Below the pieces are notes generated by a model. That model ran no database searches, had not been told where the DNA came from, and saw only the letters and a program-made list of their open reading frames with translations. This document shows, one piece after another, positions 32,144-41,558 of a stretch of 41,561 nucleotides of DNA. The stretch covers positions 1 to 41,561 of the forward strand of contig CADBXL010000027.1 of the NCBI GenBank assembly GCA_902798615.1, given 5' to 3'. A program made the position numbers and the translations under genes. Position 1 is the stretch's first letter; each line of letters begins with the position of its first letter. The DNA comes from an uncultured Bacteroidales bacterium. Its GTDB lineage: Bacteria; Bacteroidota; Bacteroidia; Bacteroidales; Bacteroidaceae.

Positions 32144-32247
32144 TTTGATTCTTCGAGTGCAACGTGCAAAGCATCCTCGCACGAAAGAAGAAAGTGCATA
32201 TCAGCCCCCTAAAGGCTGGTGCACGGTCTTTGATTCTTCGAGTGCAA
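32144..32247. repeat. 19-bp direct repeat in the luxS leader region
   Basis: TTTGATTCTTCGAGTGCAA occurs exactly at 32144-32162 and 32229-32247. The second copy touches the luxS -7 element. Confidence 0.8.
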
Positions 32248-32276
32248 ATTTATGAAAAAATTTTTTAACAACCAAA
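32245..32276 (-). promoter_or_regulatory. Promoter of luxS
   Basis: On the minus strand TTTG (32273-32276), 20 bp, then TAAATTTG (32245-32252): a full consensus match. The leader would be about 170 nt long and include repeat R1. Confidence 0.7.
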
Positions 32277-32345
32277 AAAAACAGGCTTTTTGATGCTGAA
32301 AGTATGTTAAAGGGTATTACAAATTATTATAATCAGAGGCCACAA

Positions 32346-32377
32346 TTTGGTAGTTTCAATTGGTTTTCATACCTTTG
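32346..32377 (+). promoter_or_regulatory. Promoter of the coiled-coil lipoprotein
   Basis: TTTG (32346-32349), 20 bp, then TACCTTTG (32370-32377). The leader of about 180 nt contains a degenerate R1-like palindrome (32392-32425). Together with the luxS leader this explains the gene-free stretch 32066-32561. Confidence 0.7.
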
Positions 32378-32561
32378 CACTCGGAATTAAACCTCTCCCC
32401 CGCCCTATCTCGCAGGGAAGTCAGATGAAGATAACATCAGAGTTTTTGTCAGGGAATCGGAATAAAAAAGGAGGATGCAGGAAACTCACGAGTTATATAA
32501 ACCTCGCGGGGATTAATAAAGATGGTATAAAAGATTTATTCACCTAATATAAAAAGTAAAA

Positions 32562-33422
32562 ATGAAAAAAATTTTCTCTTTTGCAGCTATCGCAGTTGCA
32601 GCATTCACACTCGGCTCATGCGGCAATCAGGCAGAGCAGGCACAGAAGGAGCTTGATTCACTCCGTAACGTAGTAGCAGAACAGCAGAATCAGCTTCAGG
32701 CTGACGAGGAGTTCACAGATGCTATCAATTTCTCTATGGACAGCGTTGTAGCTGCTGAGGGTATCCTCATGAAGAATACTGAGGGTGGTGTTCCAAACCG
32801 TCAGCGTCTCAAGCAGAACGTTGAGGCTTACAAGACAATCCTCCAGAAGTATCGTGATAAGATTAGCAAGCTTCAGGCTAACCTCAAGAACCAGAGAAGC
32901 GCTCACGCTAAGAAGATGCAGGAGCTTATCGACAAGATGCAGGCTCAGCTCGACGAGAAGGATAAGGAGATCGAGGATCTTAAGAAGCAGATCGAGGATA
33001 AGAACGTTAGCATCGCTGAGCTCAACACTCAGGTTACAAACCTCGGTAACAACGTAAGAGAGCTTACTGATCAGACTGTAGCTCAGGCTAAGACTATCAC
33101 AGATCAGACTGACAAGATGAATGAGGCTTACTTCATCATCGATTCCTCTAAGAACCTCAAGGCTAAGGGCCTCATGGTTGGTGGCGGTCTCTTCTCTAAG
33201 AAGAAGCTCGACCTCTCAGCTGGTGACCTCTCTAAGCTCACTAAGATTGATATGCGTGCTAAGAAGACATTCTCTATCCCAAGCGCTAAGCCTAAGATCC
33301 TTACACAGGCTCCTGCTGGCTCTTACACAATCACTAAGACTGGTGACAAGTCTTCTACTCTCACAATCACTGACACACAGAGATTCTGGAGCATGAGCAA
33401 CGTACTCGTTATCTCTTACTAA
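32562..33422 (+). CDS. Coiled-coil lipoprotein
   Basis: A 286-residue predicted lipoprotein (lipid anchor at C20, FTLGSCGN). From about 25 to 190 it is a heptad-rich coiled coil with many Q, K, E and L. The C-terminal domain (about 195-286: LKAKGLMVGGGLFSKKKLDLS and SSTLTITDTQRFWSMSNVLVIS) recurs in conserved Bacteroidales proteins of unknown function. Very uniform codon choice (CTC, GCT, AAG) and a strong promoter and terminator suggest high expression. A structural role at the cell envelope is plausible but inferred. Confidence 0.8.
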   Translation: MKKIFSFAAIAVAAFTLGSCGNQAEQAQKELDSLRNVVAEQQNQLQADEEFTDAINFSMDSVVAAEGILMKNTEGGVPNRQRLKQNVEAYKTILQKYRDKISKLQANLKNQRSAHAKKMQELIDKMQAQLDEKDKEIEDLKKQIEDKNVSIAELNTQVTNLGNNVRELTDQTVAQAKTITDQTDKMNEAYFIIDSSKNLKAKGLMVGGGLFSKKKLDLSAGDLSKLTKIDMRAKKTFSIPSAKPKILTQAPAGSYTITKTGDKSSTLTITDTQRFWSMSNVLVISY

Positions 33423-33452
33423 TCAACGATAGAGATCAAAGTATAAATACAG

Positions 33453-33484
33453 GCACTCGTCCTCACAAGGGCGGGTGCTTTTTT
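33453..33484 (+). terminator. Terminator of the coiled-coil lipoprotein gene
   Basis: GCACTCGTCCT (33453-33463) pairs with AGGGCGGGTGC (33468-33478), with two wobbles and a four-base loop, followed by six T residues. Confidence 0.9.
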
Positions 33485-33547
33485 GTATCTGTTATTTCAT
33501 CGCTCTCTCCTCGCTTTGGAGCAAAGAACGGAATTCCCTTCTTTTTC

Positions 33548-33579
33548 TTTGGTGATATTTGATTTTTTATTTACCTTTG
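33548..33579 (+). promoter_or_regulatory. Promoter of the small lipoprotein gene
   Basis: TTTG (33548-33551), 20 bp, then TACCTTTG (33572-33579), 22 bp before the start codon. Confidence 0.7.
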
Positions 33580-33601
33580 CAGTAGAAACAGAAATATCAT
33601 T

Positions 33602-34093
33602 ATGAATACAAATACGAAAAATAAAATCCTATTAACGCTTATCTCGGTAATTACTCTCTCTTTATCGTCATGCTTACCAGTAATGGACGCAAAGGTTCTT
33701 GCTGTATTCAAAAATTGCACGAAAGACACATTGTATATCGGAGCATCCAACGATAATAACATTAATAATGTGGAGGCAATTATACAACCTTGTTATGAAC
33801 CTGTGGCTAGCACCTTTGACACTACAGGCATTTCACTATGGAACGAGAATAGTGACTTCAACATAAGTAAAAGCTATATATGTCCAGATTCATCGTGTTA
33901 TTATTCGGGAGACGACAAGCTATTTGAAAATCCCGTCCCACGCTATTTCTTCTTAATCAAATATAAAGATGCAAAGAATCATTCATGGGATGAAATTCGA
34001 AACAAGAAATTATATACGATATGGATAAGTAAAAAGAATAAAGACGGAAGATTTGAAACGAATATCAAAACCGAGGATATTGTCACCCCTTAA
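33602..34093 (+). CDS. Hypothetical lipoprotein
   Basis: A 163-residue protein with a lipoprotein signal (LSLSSC, C24). The mature part begins with a short beta-rich segment (AKVLAVFKNCTKDTLYIGAS) and contains four further cysteines or cysteine pairs, including CPDSSCYY. I do not recognise the family. It is AT-rich, monocistronic and flanked downstream by repeat R4. Confidence 0.7.
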   Translation: MNTNTKNKILLTLISVITLSLSSCLPVMDAKVLAVFKNCTKDTLYIGASNDNNINNVEAIIQPCYEPVASTFDTTGISLWNENSDFNISKSYICPDSSCYYSGDDKLFENPVPRYFFLIKYKDAKNHSWDEIRNKKLYTIWISKKNKDGRFETNIKTEDIVTP

Positions 34094-34150
34094 TTCGGAA
34101 AATTTTCCTACCCTTTAGGTTCGTTCTTCCTTCGCTCTGCCTTCGTTCTG

Positions 34151-34236
34151 CCTCCGTACCAAAGTCGGTGCAAAGTCGGTGCAAAGTCGGTGAAGCCCTT
34201 ATTCCGGATAGGAGGAAAAGCGGACCTATAGCGAGT
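34151..34236 (+). repeat. Dispersed repeat R4, copy B
   Basis: Nearly identical to 1214-1297, with three tandem AAAGTCGGTGC-type units. Confidence 0.85.
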
Positions 34237-34271
34237 TGGGGGAGTCGAATAATAGGAGTCACAAAGGAATA

Positions 34272-34320
34272 AAAATTATTGGTGCCCGATAAAAGAAGAA
34301 TATCGGACACCAATTATTTT
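34272..34320. terminator. Terminator downstream of the GH9 gene
   Basis: Arms of 20 bases (34272-34291 and 34301-34320) pair with two mismatches. The minus strand continues into a T-rich tail. It lies 16 bp past the GH9 stop. Confidence 0.75.
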
Positions 34321-34335
34321 ATGATAAGAGAAAGC

Positions 34336-36120
34336 CTATTTACTCATCTCTGCATCAATAGTCATCATCAAGCCAACGAGATAAGCGTTCCAGTTGATGG
34401 CTATCTCATTACTTGCATAGCTGTTCATATCATCGGTATATGACTCGTCAGCAGCCTTTGATGTGTATGTGGTTACGGTAGCTATGTCCTGCTGACCTGG
34501 GTTAGGACCTCCTGCAAGGAATCCCGGCAGAGGAGCCTCTATACCGTCAGCCTCAGAAAGACGCTGGTGAGGATGCATAACCTGCTTTGTTCCGAAACCT
34601 GTTACGAAGCAATAGCCCGTAGCATTACGACCAAGGAGATAGTCGGCATCAGCAATAGCTGCTGAGAGATATTTATGATCCTTAGTCAAGGTATAGGCGT
34701 ATGTGAGGGCGATACCTTGTCCGGCACATTTCTCACTATTACTACCCCAAGGGAAATCCTGTTCACGATTGCCGTGAGGAGCATTGAAACTTGATGTCGG
34801 GATGCGGAGCAGACAGTCATCACAGAAAGCGAGAAGGTCAGCCTTCATCTTCTCAACAGGGAAGTCAATACCGTCGAGCTTGCCGAGAAGACTCTGGTTA
34901 ATCCATTGCTGAACGCCAAGACCAGACACCTCTCCCCATGTAGGAACGTTATAGCTCTGTGGCATAAATGCCTTTGCCTGTTCAAGATATGAGTTCTGCT
35001 TTGTAGTGAGATAAAGTTCGGTAGCAGCCCAGAAGAATTCATCGGCAGCCATCATATCACCATAAGTGCCAGTATTCACCTTTGGAGAATACTTCTGATT
35101 GTTGGCATCCTGATTATAATAGGCAGTAGGATTCTTCACAGCCCAAGCGTATGCACGCTCAGCAGCCTTTACTGCATCCTTTACAAACGACTGATACTTA
35201 GGATAGGCAGAGTAGATACGAGCTGCCTGTGCAAGAGAAGCGGCAAAGTCGAGAGAAGCCTGTGTACTCTTCTGAACGACATAGCGAGTCTGATGACAGT
35301 TAGCCGGCATCTCAAAACCCTCGAAGTTAGGTGTAGTGAGCTTGTGGTAAACACCTCCGTCGTATGGATCCTGCATCGTAATCATCCACTTGAGGTTATA
35401 CATCATCTCATCAAGATAATCAGGAACGGCATCCTCAGATTCAGGAATTACGAGATTCATTTTGTCAGCATAAGCCTTATTGATTTCGTATGCCTGAAGA
35501 AGCACGCCAATCGTAAAGCCAGAGTTCACGATATACTTGTTGAAATCTCCGGCATCATACCATCCGTAAGGAGAGGAGATAACAGTTCCGGCAGGACGCA
35601 AAGGAGAAGCAGCCGACTGGTGAACAACGACCTTGTTATCCATGTGAGCAGCAGGACGTGCATATACTCCAGCATATTTCTCTTCTATAGGCATAGCTGT
35701 ACGCTGAAGATAGAAAGCCTTCATTCCAGCCTTCGCAACATCAGCAAAAGCATTATCCTTGATAACAACCTTCTGCTGTTCCTTGCCTGCAACAAACGTA
35801 TATGTGCCCGGTGTCTTTACCGTAGAGAAATCCACTACCTGACGAACCTTCTGAGTAAAAGGAGATACTGAGGTACGTACAGCCTTTCCTGCCCATACCT
35901 TCTTACCCTTGGCATCCTTCAGGATGAAGGACTTCGCGGTTACAGTAGGCTCGATTACCGCCACCTTGGTCTCAGATGGATAGTAGCCCACTTGGTTGAC
36001 CTTGATGGATTGGGCAAAAGAAGAGGAAGAAGTAGAGAGAAGGCAAAAGAATACCCCTCCCCATACCCTCCCCATAAAGGGGAGGGAGTAGTTACATTTA
36101 TTCGTTATGAGGTTTCGCAT
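34336..36120 (-). CDS. Secreted GH9 endoglucanase
   Basis: A 594-residue inverting family 9 cellulase. After a signal peptide ending FAQ (about 37) comes an Ig-like CelD_N domain (about 38-122: IKVNQVGYYPSETKVAVI), then the (alpha/alpha)6 barrel. Catalytic residues are D189 and D192 in GWYDAGDFNKY (base) and E572 in YASNEIAINWNA (acid). Also seen are YLLGRNATGYCFVTGFG and the HPHQR segment. The signal peptide contains SLPFMGRVWGG, encoded by an R2 palindrome (36052-36090). It lies downstream of GH3 with 292 bp between, which holds its own copy of the ACATTAAT array. Confidence 0.95.
   Translation of the reverse strand: MRNLITNKCNYSLPFMGRVWGGVFFCLLSTSSSSFAQSIKVNQVGYYPSETKVAVIEPTVTAKSFILKDAKGKKVWAGKAVRTSVSPFTQKVRQVVDFSTVKTPGTYTFVAGKEQQKVVIKDNAFADVAKAGMKAFYLQRTAMPIEEKYAGVYARPAAHMDNKVVVHQSAASPLRPAGTVISSPYGWYDAGDFNKYIVNSGFTIGVLLQAYEINKAYADKMNLVIPESEDAVPDYLDEMMYNLKWMITMQDPYDGGVYHKLTTPNFEGFEMPANCHQTRYVVQKSTQASLDFAASLAQAARIYSAYPKYQSFVKDAVKAAERAYAWAVKNPTAYYNQDANNQKYSPKVNTGTYGDMMAADEFFWAATELYLTTKQNSYLEQAKAFMPQSYNVPTWGEVSGLGVQQWINQSLLGKLDGIDFPVEKMKADLLAFCDDCLLRIPTSSFNAPHGNREQDFPWGSNSEKCAGQGIALTYAYTLTKDHKYLSAAIADADYLLGRNATGYCFVTGFGTKQVMHPHQRLSEADGIEAPLPGFLAGGPNPGQQDIATVTTYTSKAADESYTDDMNSYASNEIAINWNAYLVGLMMTIDAEMSK
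36052..36090 (-). repeat. R2 palindrome in the GH9 signal peptide
   Basis: TACCCCTCCCCATACCCTCC followed by the hairpin CTCCCCATAAAGGGGAG. It is a variant of the R2 units at 30501-30655 and 36368-36408 and is translated within the signal peptide. Confidence 0.8.
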
Positions 36121-36176
36121 TTTGTTAATTATTTATTGTTTAGAGTTATTTGTATCTTGTTAATTAGAAGTTAATT

Positions 36177-36280
36177 AACGTGATTCGATGAAATTACTTT
36201 TGCTGTCGCATAACATTAATTAGGACATTAATGAAACATTAATTGTGACATTAATGAGCCTTACGGCTTAAATTCTCATA
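36177..36280 (-). promoter_or_regulatory. Phased ACATTAAT array upstream of GH9
   Basis: Four direct ACATTAAT copies start at 36213, 36225, 36236 and 36248, about one helical turn apart. They are embedded in about 105 bp shared with 41454-41558, including TTTTGCTGTCGCATAACATT and the small hairpin AGCCTTACGGCT. It begins 57 bp upstream of the GH9 start. A binding site for a shared regulator is the simplest reading. Confidence 0.7.
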
Positions 36281-36367
36281 ACAAGCGTTTTTAATTTTCG
36301 TCGAACTCACGTTAATTAGATAATAATCAGGCCTAAGCATTATCCACTTTTAGCGTTCATTACTATC

Positions 36368-36408
36368 CACTCCCCTCCCTTTATGGGAGGGGTAAGGGGG
36401 GTGGGTCT
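36368..36408 (+). repeat. R2 palindrome after the GH3 stop
   Basis: CACTCCCCTCCCTTTATGGG and its complement, then GGTAAGGGGGGTGGGTCTG. It begins a few bases past the GH3 stop and could act as a transcription or RNA-stability barrier. Confidence 0.8.
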
Positions 36409-36412
36409 GTTT

Positions 36413-38788
36413 TTATTTACCCTTTATCTTCACCACCTGATCCTCCACCTGCAACGTGAAGTCTCCCGGCTCAAATACCCAGTTACCTTGAGCATTTACG
36501 AATGAGAGATTCTTGGCAGGGAGAGAGAATGTTACGGTTTTCTTCTCGCCAGCCTTGAGGTCTATCTTGGTAAAGTCACGAAGACGACGGATCTCTGGTG
36601 TCTGAGAAGCAACGAGGTCGCTTGAGAAGAGAAGTACAGACTCCTTGCCTGCCATTTCACCAGAATTAAGGACATCAACACTTACGGTCAAAGTATCATC
36701 AACCGTAAACTCAGAAGGAGTACAACGAAGATTACTGTAATAATATGTGTTATAGCTCATGCCATAGCCGAAAGGCCATTGGAAAGCAACATCGGCATTA
36801 TAGTCGTAAGAGCCTTCCATAGTGCCCACCACCTCCGATACACGATAGTCGTAGCAGTTGAACGCGCTGATATTACGAGGATATGAGAATGGCAGTTTAC
36901 CAGAGAAATTCTCTCTGCCTGAAAGTAATGCAGCAAGAGCATCACCACCATTATTTGAAGGAAGCATCACATCGACAACAGCCTTTGCAAGTGGCTCGAT
37001 ATCAGAAATGACACGAGGACGACCTTCATTCAAGACGAGGACGACAGGTTTGCCTGTAGCAGCAAGAGCCTTGACGAGATTACGCTGATTCTCAGAGAGA
37101 TTGAGGTCTGTGAGATTACCAGGAGTCTCGGTGTATGAGTTCTCACCAACACAAGCAATTATGATATCTGCATTCTGTGTCTGTTGCTTGACAGAAGTCA
37201 TACTTGCATCAGCAAGGTTTTCCTCATAATAAGCTCCACTATTCTTATAAGTGAGGGTATTGTCAAGCGTTACATTCTCCGGACCATATTCCCTGCATAG
37301 AGCCTCATAGATGGTATTAGGTTTGATGAACGGACCACCATCCTTTGCCTTACGATTAGCTGTATCCTCAGCAAGCTTTGCAAGAATCTCATCCGTTCCA
37401 TTACCTTGCCAAGTATAGCTCCAGCCACCATTAAGGGCACGGAGGGAATTGGCATTAGGTCCTGTAACGAGAATCTTCTTGCCCTTGGCAATAGGAAGTA
37501 CATCCTCATTCTTCAGCAGGACAATAGACTCAAGAGCACCCTGATAAGATACAGCCTTGTGCTCGGCAGAGGCAAATTCCGGATAATCCTTCAATTTCTG
37601 ATAAGGATGATCAAAAAGATCCAGACGATATTTCAAACGGAGAATTCTGCGACAAGCATCATCAATACGTGACTGCGGGATTCTGCCCTCTGCAACGAGT
37701 TCTTCCATCAAAGGAACGACATTACAATCGTAAGGTTCCATAATCATATCAATTCCGGCATTGACGGCAAGTTCGAGAGCATCCTTCTTATTGGCTGCAA
37801 CCTTTTCACGACCATACAGGTTATTAACATCAGCCCAGTCTGTTATGAGCATACCATCCCAGTTAAGACCTTCTTTCAGCCAGCCCGTGAGGATTTCCTT
37901 GTTGGCGTGCATCGGAACATAGTTCACGCTACCAGAATTAACCATGATAGTCAAGGCTCCAGCCTCTACGCAAGCCTTATAAGGAGCAAAATGCTTTTCC
38001 TTCAAGTCCTGAATAGAGATGATAGAAGGAGTTCTATCTTTTCCAGTCACAGGAGCACCATAGCCAAGGAAGTGCTTTAGTGATACAGCCACATTCTTCT
38101 GTCCGATATGATTCGGATCAGACCCCTGAAATCCCAAGGTCATAGCCTTGCCCATTTCGGCATTAACGAGACAGTCCTCTCCGAAGTTCTCCCAGCAGCG
38201 AGGCCAACGGGCATCACGAGAGAGATCCATCGTAGGGGAATATGTCCAAGGAACGGAACAGGCACGAGTCTCATAAGCCGTAACCTCAGCCGCCTTTCGC
38301 GCTATCTCCCTGTTGAAAGTAGCACCGACATTGATATTCTGAGGCATGAGTGTACCATCGGTGGTATAGGTAACACCATGATTCTCATCCACTCCAAAGA
38401 CTGTAGGGATGCCAAGATGCTTGATAGAGGCATCCTGTATCTGCTTGATATATCCGCCCCACTCTGCCGCTGGAACTCCCTGAGGACCAGGGGTATTAAG
38501 GAAAGAACCGACACGGAAATTAACAAGAAGCGAGTCGAGTTTATGCTGGTCGATGATATTCTTTCCCTTGGCATCCTTAGTCATTATGCCACGAAGATCA
38601 AGCTCCACCATCTGACCAAGTTTGTCTCTTAGAGACATCTTAGCCATCTGTGTCTCAATCTTTGCCTCTAAAGCAGCATCAGCGGCAATGGCAGGTTGTG
38701 CCATTGTCGCTGTTGAGTATAGAAGGGAAATGCCTAACCAAACCTTCCCAAGAGGAAGGATGTTTGATAGTTTAATCGAGAAAGGCAT
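36413..38788 (-). CDS. GH3 beta-glucosidase
   Basis: A 791-residue family 3 glycoside hydrolase, exported (signal peptide ends ATMAQ, about 31), expected to remove glucose from cello-oligosaccharides in the periplasm. The N-terminal barrel (about 40-370) contains KHFLGYG (238-244) and the nucleophile D317 in LITDWADV. The second domain (about 430-650) contains the acid/base region, and a fibronectin-III-like domain closes the protein (about 690-790). Length and order match BglX-type enzymes. It starts 60 bp after the GH94 stop, so they form one operon. The signal peptide contains NILPLGKVWLG, encoded by a degenerate R2-like palindrome (CTTCCTCTTGGGAAGG). Confidence 0.95.
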   Translation of the reverse strand: MPFSIKLSNILPLGKVWLGISLLYSTATMAQPAIAADAALEAKIETQMAKMSLRDKLGQMVELDLRGIMTKDAKGKNIIDQHKLDSLLVNFRVGSFLNTPGPQGVPAAEWGGYIKQIQDASIKHLGIPTVFGVDENHGVTYTTDGTLMPQNINVGATFNREIARKAAEVTAYETRACSVPWTYSPTMDLSRDARWPRCWENFGEDCLVNAEMGKAMTLGFQGSDPNHIGQKNVAVSLKHFLGYGAPVTGKDRTPSIISIQDLKEKHFAPYKACVEAGALTIMVNSGSVNYVPMHANKEILTGWLKEGLNWDGMLITDWADVNNLYGREKVAANKKDALELAVNAGIDMIMEPYDCNVVPLMEELVAEGRIPQSRIDDACRRILRLKYRLDLFDHPYQKLKDYPEFASAEHKAVSYQGALESIVLLKNEDVLPIAKGKKILVTGPNANSLRALNGGWSYTWQGNGTDEILAKLAEDTANRKAKDGGPFIKPNTIYEALCREYGPENVTLDNTLTYKNSGAYYEENLADASMTSVKQQTQNADIIIACVGENSYTETPGNLTDLNLSENQRNLVKALAATGKPVVLVLNEGRPRVISDIEPLAKAVVDVMLPSNNGGDALAALLSGRENFSGKLPFSYPRNISAFNCYDYRVSEVVGTMEGSYDYNADVAFQWPFGYGMSYNTYYYSNLRCTPSEFTVDDTLTVSVDVLNSGEMAGKESVLLFSSDLVASQTPEIRRLRDFTKIDLKAGEKKTVTFSLPAKNLSFVNAQGNWVFEPGDFTLQVEDQVVKIKGK

Positions 38789-38847
38789 GTTAATCGTTAA
38801 TTATTAATTAAAAAATGTACATTGTAAATGGTAAATTGTACATGTTT

Positions 38848-41340
38848 TTACATTACAACCTCCACAACATGCTTACCTGGAGTAGCCTTGATAACATTGC
38901 CTTCGATAGCCACACCATCAACGGTGATACTCTTCACGCCCTTCTGGTTGCCGTTAGGATTCTTGACTGTGATATCATATTCTGTACCACGGAGAATACG
39001 CTTAACACTATATTCCTTGATCTCAGAATCAAGACATGGATCAATCATGATACCATCGTATGTAGGCTTGATACCGAGCAGATACTGGCTGACTGTGAGC
39101 CACATCCAAGCAGCAGTACCAGTAAGCCATGAGTTCTTACCCTCACCCGGCTTTGCGGCATCCTTACCTGCTACCATCTGGCAGTTTACGTATGGCTCAA
39201 CCTTGTGAAGTGCCTGATCATTGAGGTACATAGGGCTGATCTTACGGAAGAGTTCCCATGCGTCGTTACCACGTCCGGCAACAGTCTCACCGATGATAAC
39301 CCAAGGGTTGTTGTGGCAGAAGATACCTGCATTCTCCTTATATCCAGCAGGATATGAAGAAATCTCACCCATCTCAACGTGGTATGTGGTATATGCAGGA
39401 TTGTTAAGAACCATACCATGCTCACAATCAAGGTATTTCTTACAAGAATCGATAGCCTTGTCAACCATACCTTCCTCAAGTCCGATACCTGCCATTGTGC
39501 AGAAGCCCTGTGACTCGATAAATATCTTGCCTTCCTCGCACTCATTAGAGCCGATCTTATTTCCGTAGAAGTCGTATGCACGGAGATACCATTCGCCATC
39601 CCAGCCATGCTTCTTCACAGCCTCAACCATAGAGTCAATGCACTTCTGGGCACGCTCAGCCTCTGCATTGTCGCCAATCTGCTTGCAAAGCTCTACATAG
39701 TCCTTACCAGTTACAACGAACAGACCCGCAATCATCAGAGACTCAGCCTTTGAACCCTCAGAGTTGTTCTCTGTTGTCTGGAATGACTCGTTAGGATCCC
39801 ATGAGAAACAGTTGAGGTTAAGGCAGTCGTTCCAGTCAGCACGTCCGATGAGAGGAAGCATGTGAGGACCGAGGTTCTCTACAACATGATTGAAAGAGAT
39901 ACGGAGATGCTCCATGAGTGAAACCTCCGTACCAGGCTCGTTATCGAATGGTACTGGCTCCTGAAGGATAGAGAAATCACCTGTCTCCTTGATATAAGCC
40001 ACAGTACCGAATATCAACCAGCAAGGATCATCATTGAAACCACCGCCGATGTCGTTGTTACCATGCTTTGTAAGAGGCTGATACTGGTGATAGCAACCAC
40101 CGTCAGGGAACTGTGTAGATGCAATATCGATGATACGTTCACGAGCACGACTTGGAATCTGGTGCACGAAACCAACGAGATCCTGATTAGAATCACGGAA
40201 GCCCATGCCACGACCTACACCACTCTCGAAGAAACTTGCAGAACGAGAGAAGTTGAACGTGATCATACATTGGTACTGGCTCCAGATATTAACCATACGG
40301 TTCAGACGCTCATCATCAGACTTGACAACGTACTTGTCGAGCAGAGCATCCCACATCTGAGCAAGTTCTGCAAAGGCTGCATCAACAGCCTCAACGGTTG
40401 AGAACTTCTCGATAAGTGCCTTAGCCTTAGCCTTGTTTACGAGTGTTACGTCTGAATCCTGCGAAGAGATGAGAGTGCCGTTCTTCTTGCGCTCAATATC
40501 CTCGGCAGAGAACTTCTCTTCCTGAGCATTCTCCACATAACCGAGCATGAAGATAAAGTCCTTGCTCTCACCCGGAGCAAGCTCTACCTCTATATAATGA
40601 GAAGCGATAGGGCTCCAGCCATGTGCCAATGAGTTGCTTGGCTTTCCTGCCATAACACACTGAGGATCAGCGAACTCGTTGTAAAGTCCGATAAAAGACT
40701 CGCGATCGGTATCATAGCCGTCAATCTTCGCATTTGTTACGGTATAGTATGCATAGTGGTTACGACGCTCCTTATACTCGGTCTTATGATAGATAGTAGC
40801 ACCATCAATCTCCACCTCACCAGTTGACCAGTTACGCTGGAAGTTCTCCATATCAGTTGCAGCATTCCAGAGACACCACTCTGCGAAAGAGAAGAGCTTT
40901 ATTGTCTTCTTCTCAGATGTGGTATTCTTGAGCGTAACCTTCTGAATCTCAGCCCATGTCTTCAAAGGAACGAAGAAGAGGACAGAAGCCTCAATACCAT
41001 TCTTTGAACCTGTGATACGGGTGTAGTTCATACCATGACGACACTCATAGAAATCGAGAGGAGTCTTGCAAGGCTTCCAACCCGGATTCCACACTGTACC
41101 ATTATCATTGATATAGAAATAACGGCCGCCATTATCCATAGGAACACCATTATAACGATAACGGGTGATACGACGGAACTTAGCATCCTTGTAGAAATCG
41201 TAGCCACCAGCGGTATTACTAATCAGACCGAAGAAATCCTCATTGCCGAGGTAGTTTATCCATGGGAACGGAGTAGCAGGATTGGTGATGACGAACTCAC
41301 GGTTCTTGTCATCGAAATAGCCGAAATTCTTATTTTCCAT
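38848..41340 (-). CDS. GH94 cellobiose phosphorylase
   Basis: An 830-residue cytoplasmic enzyme (no signal peptide) of GH94, close in length to characterised cellobiose phosphorylases. It uses phosphate to split cellobiose into alpha-glucose-1-phosphate and glucose, saving ATP. Seen: an N-terminal beta-sandwich (about 1-290), a helical linker, and an (alpha/alpha)6 barrel with [13 protein letters not shown] (378-390), FNDDPCWL, and the catalytic-acid region [10 protein letters not shown] (499-508), then the C-terminal jelly-roll-like segment. Cellobiose is the likeliest substrate given GH5, GH9 and GH3 nearby, but longer cellodextrins or laminaribiose cannot be excluded. First gene of the GH94-GH3 unit. 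Confidence 0.95.
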   Translation of the reverse strand: MENKNFGYFDDKNREFVITNPATPFPWINYLGNEDFFGLISNTAGGYDFYKDAKFRRITRYRYNGVPMDNGGRYFYINDNGTVWNPGWKPCKTPLDFYECRHGMNYTRITGSKNGIEASVLFFVPLKTWAEIQKVTLKNTTSEKKTIKLFSFAEWCLWNAATDMENFQRNWSTGEVEIDGATIYHKTEYKERRNHYAYYTVTNAKIDGYDTDRESFIGLYNEFADPQCVMAGKPSNSLAHGWSPIASHYIEVELAPGESKDFIFMLGYVENAQEEKFSAEDIERKKNGTLISSQDSDVTLVNKAKAKALIEKFSTVEAVDAAFAELAQMWDALLDKYVVKSDDERLNRMVNIWSQYQCMITFNFSRSASFFESGVGRGMGFRDSNQDLVGFVHQIPSRARERIIDIASTQFPDGGCYHQYQPLTKHGNNDIGGGFNDDPCWLIFGTVAYIKETGDFSILQEPVPFDNEPGTEVSLMEHLRISFNHVVENLGPHMLPLIGRADWNDCLNLNCFSWDPNESFQTTENNSEGSKAESLMIAGLFVVTGKDYVELCKQIGDNAEAERAQKCIDSMVEAVKKHGWDGEWYLRAYDFYGNKIGSNECEEGKIFIESQGFCTMAGIGLEEGMVDKAIDSCKKYLDCEHGMVLNNPAYTTYHVEMGEISSYPAGYKENAGIFCHNNPWVIIGETVAGRGNDAWELFRKISPMYLNDQALHKVEPYVNCQMVAGKDAAKPGEGKNSWLTGTAAWMWLTVSQYLLGIKPTYDGIMIDPCLDSEIKEYSVKRILRGTEYDITVKNPNGNQKGVKSITVDGVAIEGNVIKATPGKHVVEVVM

Positions 41341-41453
41341 TTTTTCTATGTTTTTTTTATTATTTTATACTTTCTATTTTTTCATTTTGGAGTTCAAGGA
41401 GTACAAGGAGCAACGCTCCTTCGTCGCTTAAGGAGTACAAGACGATAGTATTT
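41341..41453. other. GH94 leader with GGAGTACAAG repeats
   Basis: A T-rich leader followed by three AAGGAGTACAAG-like units and the hairpin AAGGAGC/GCTCCTT (41405-41421). It separates GH94 from its ACATTAAT array. Confidence 0.5.
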
Positions 41454-41558
41454 AACGTGAGATCGACGAATTAGCTTTTGCTGTCGCATAACATTAATAT
41501 AGGACATTAATGAAACATTAATTGTGACATTAATTAGCCTTACGGCTTAAACTCTCAT
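41454..41558 (-). promoter_or_regulatory. Phased ACATTAAT array upstream of GH94-GH3
   Basis: Second copy of the element at 36177-36280. ACATTAAT copies start at 41491, 41504, 41515 and 41527. It begins about 115 bp upstream of the GH94 start and runs to the window edge. Confidence 0.7.

Noticed and set aside
32066-32182. N-terminal extension of luxS by 39 residues
   Set aside because: The extra residues are encoded by repeat R1. The LuxS family begins at MDLIPSFAVDHT.
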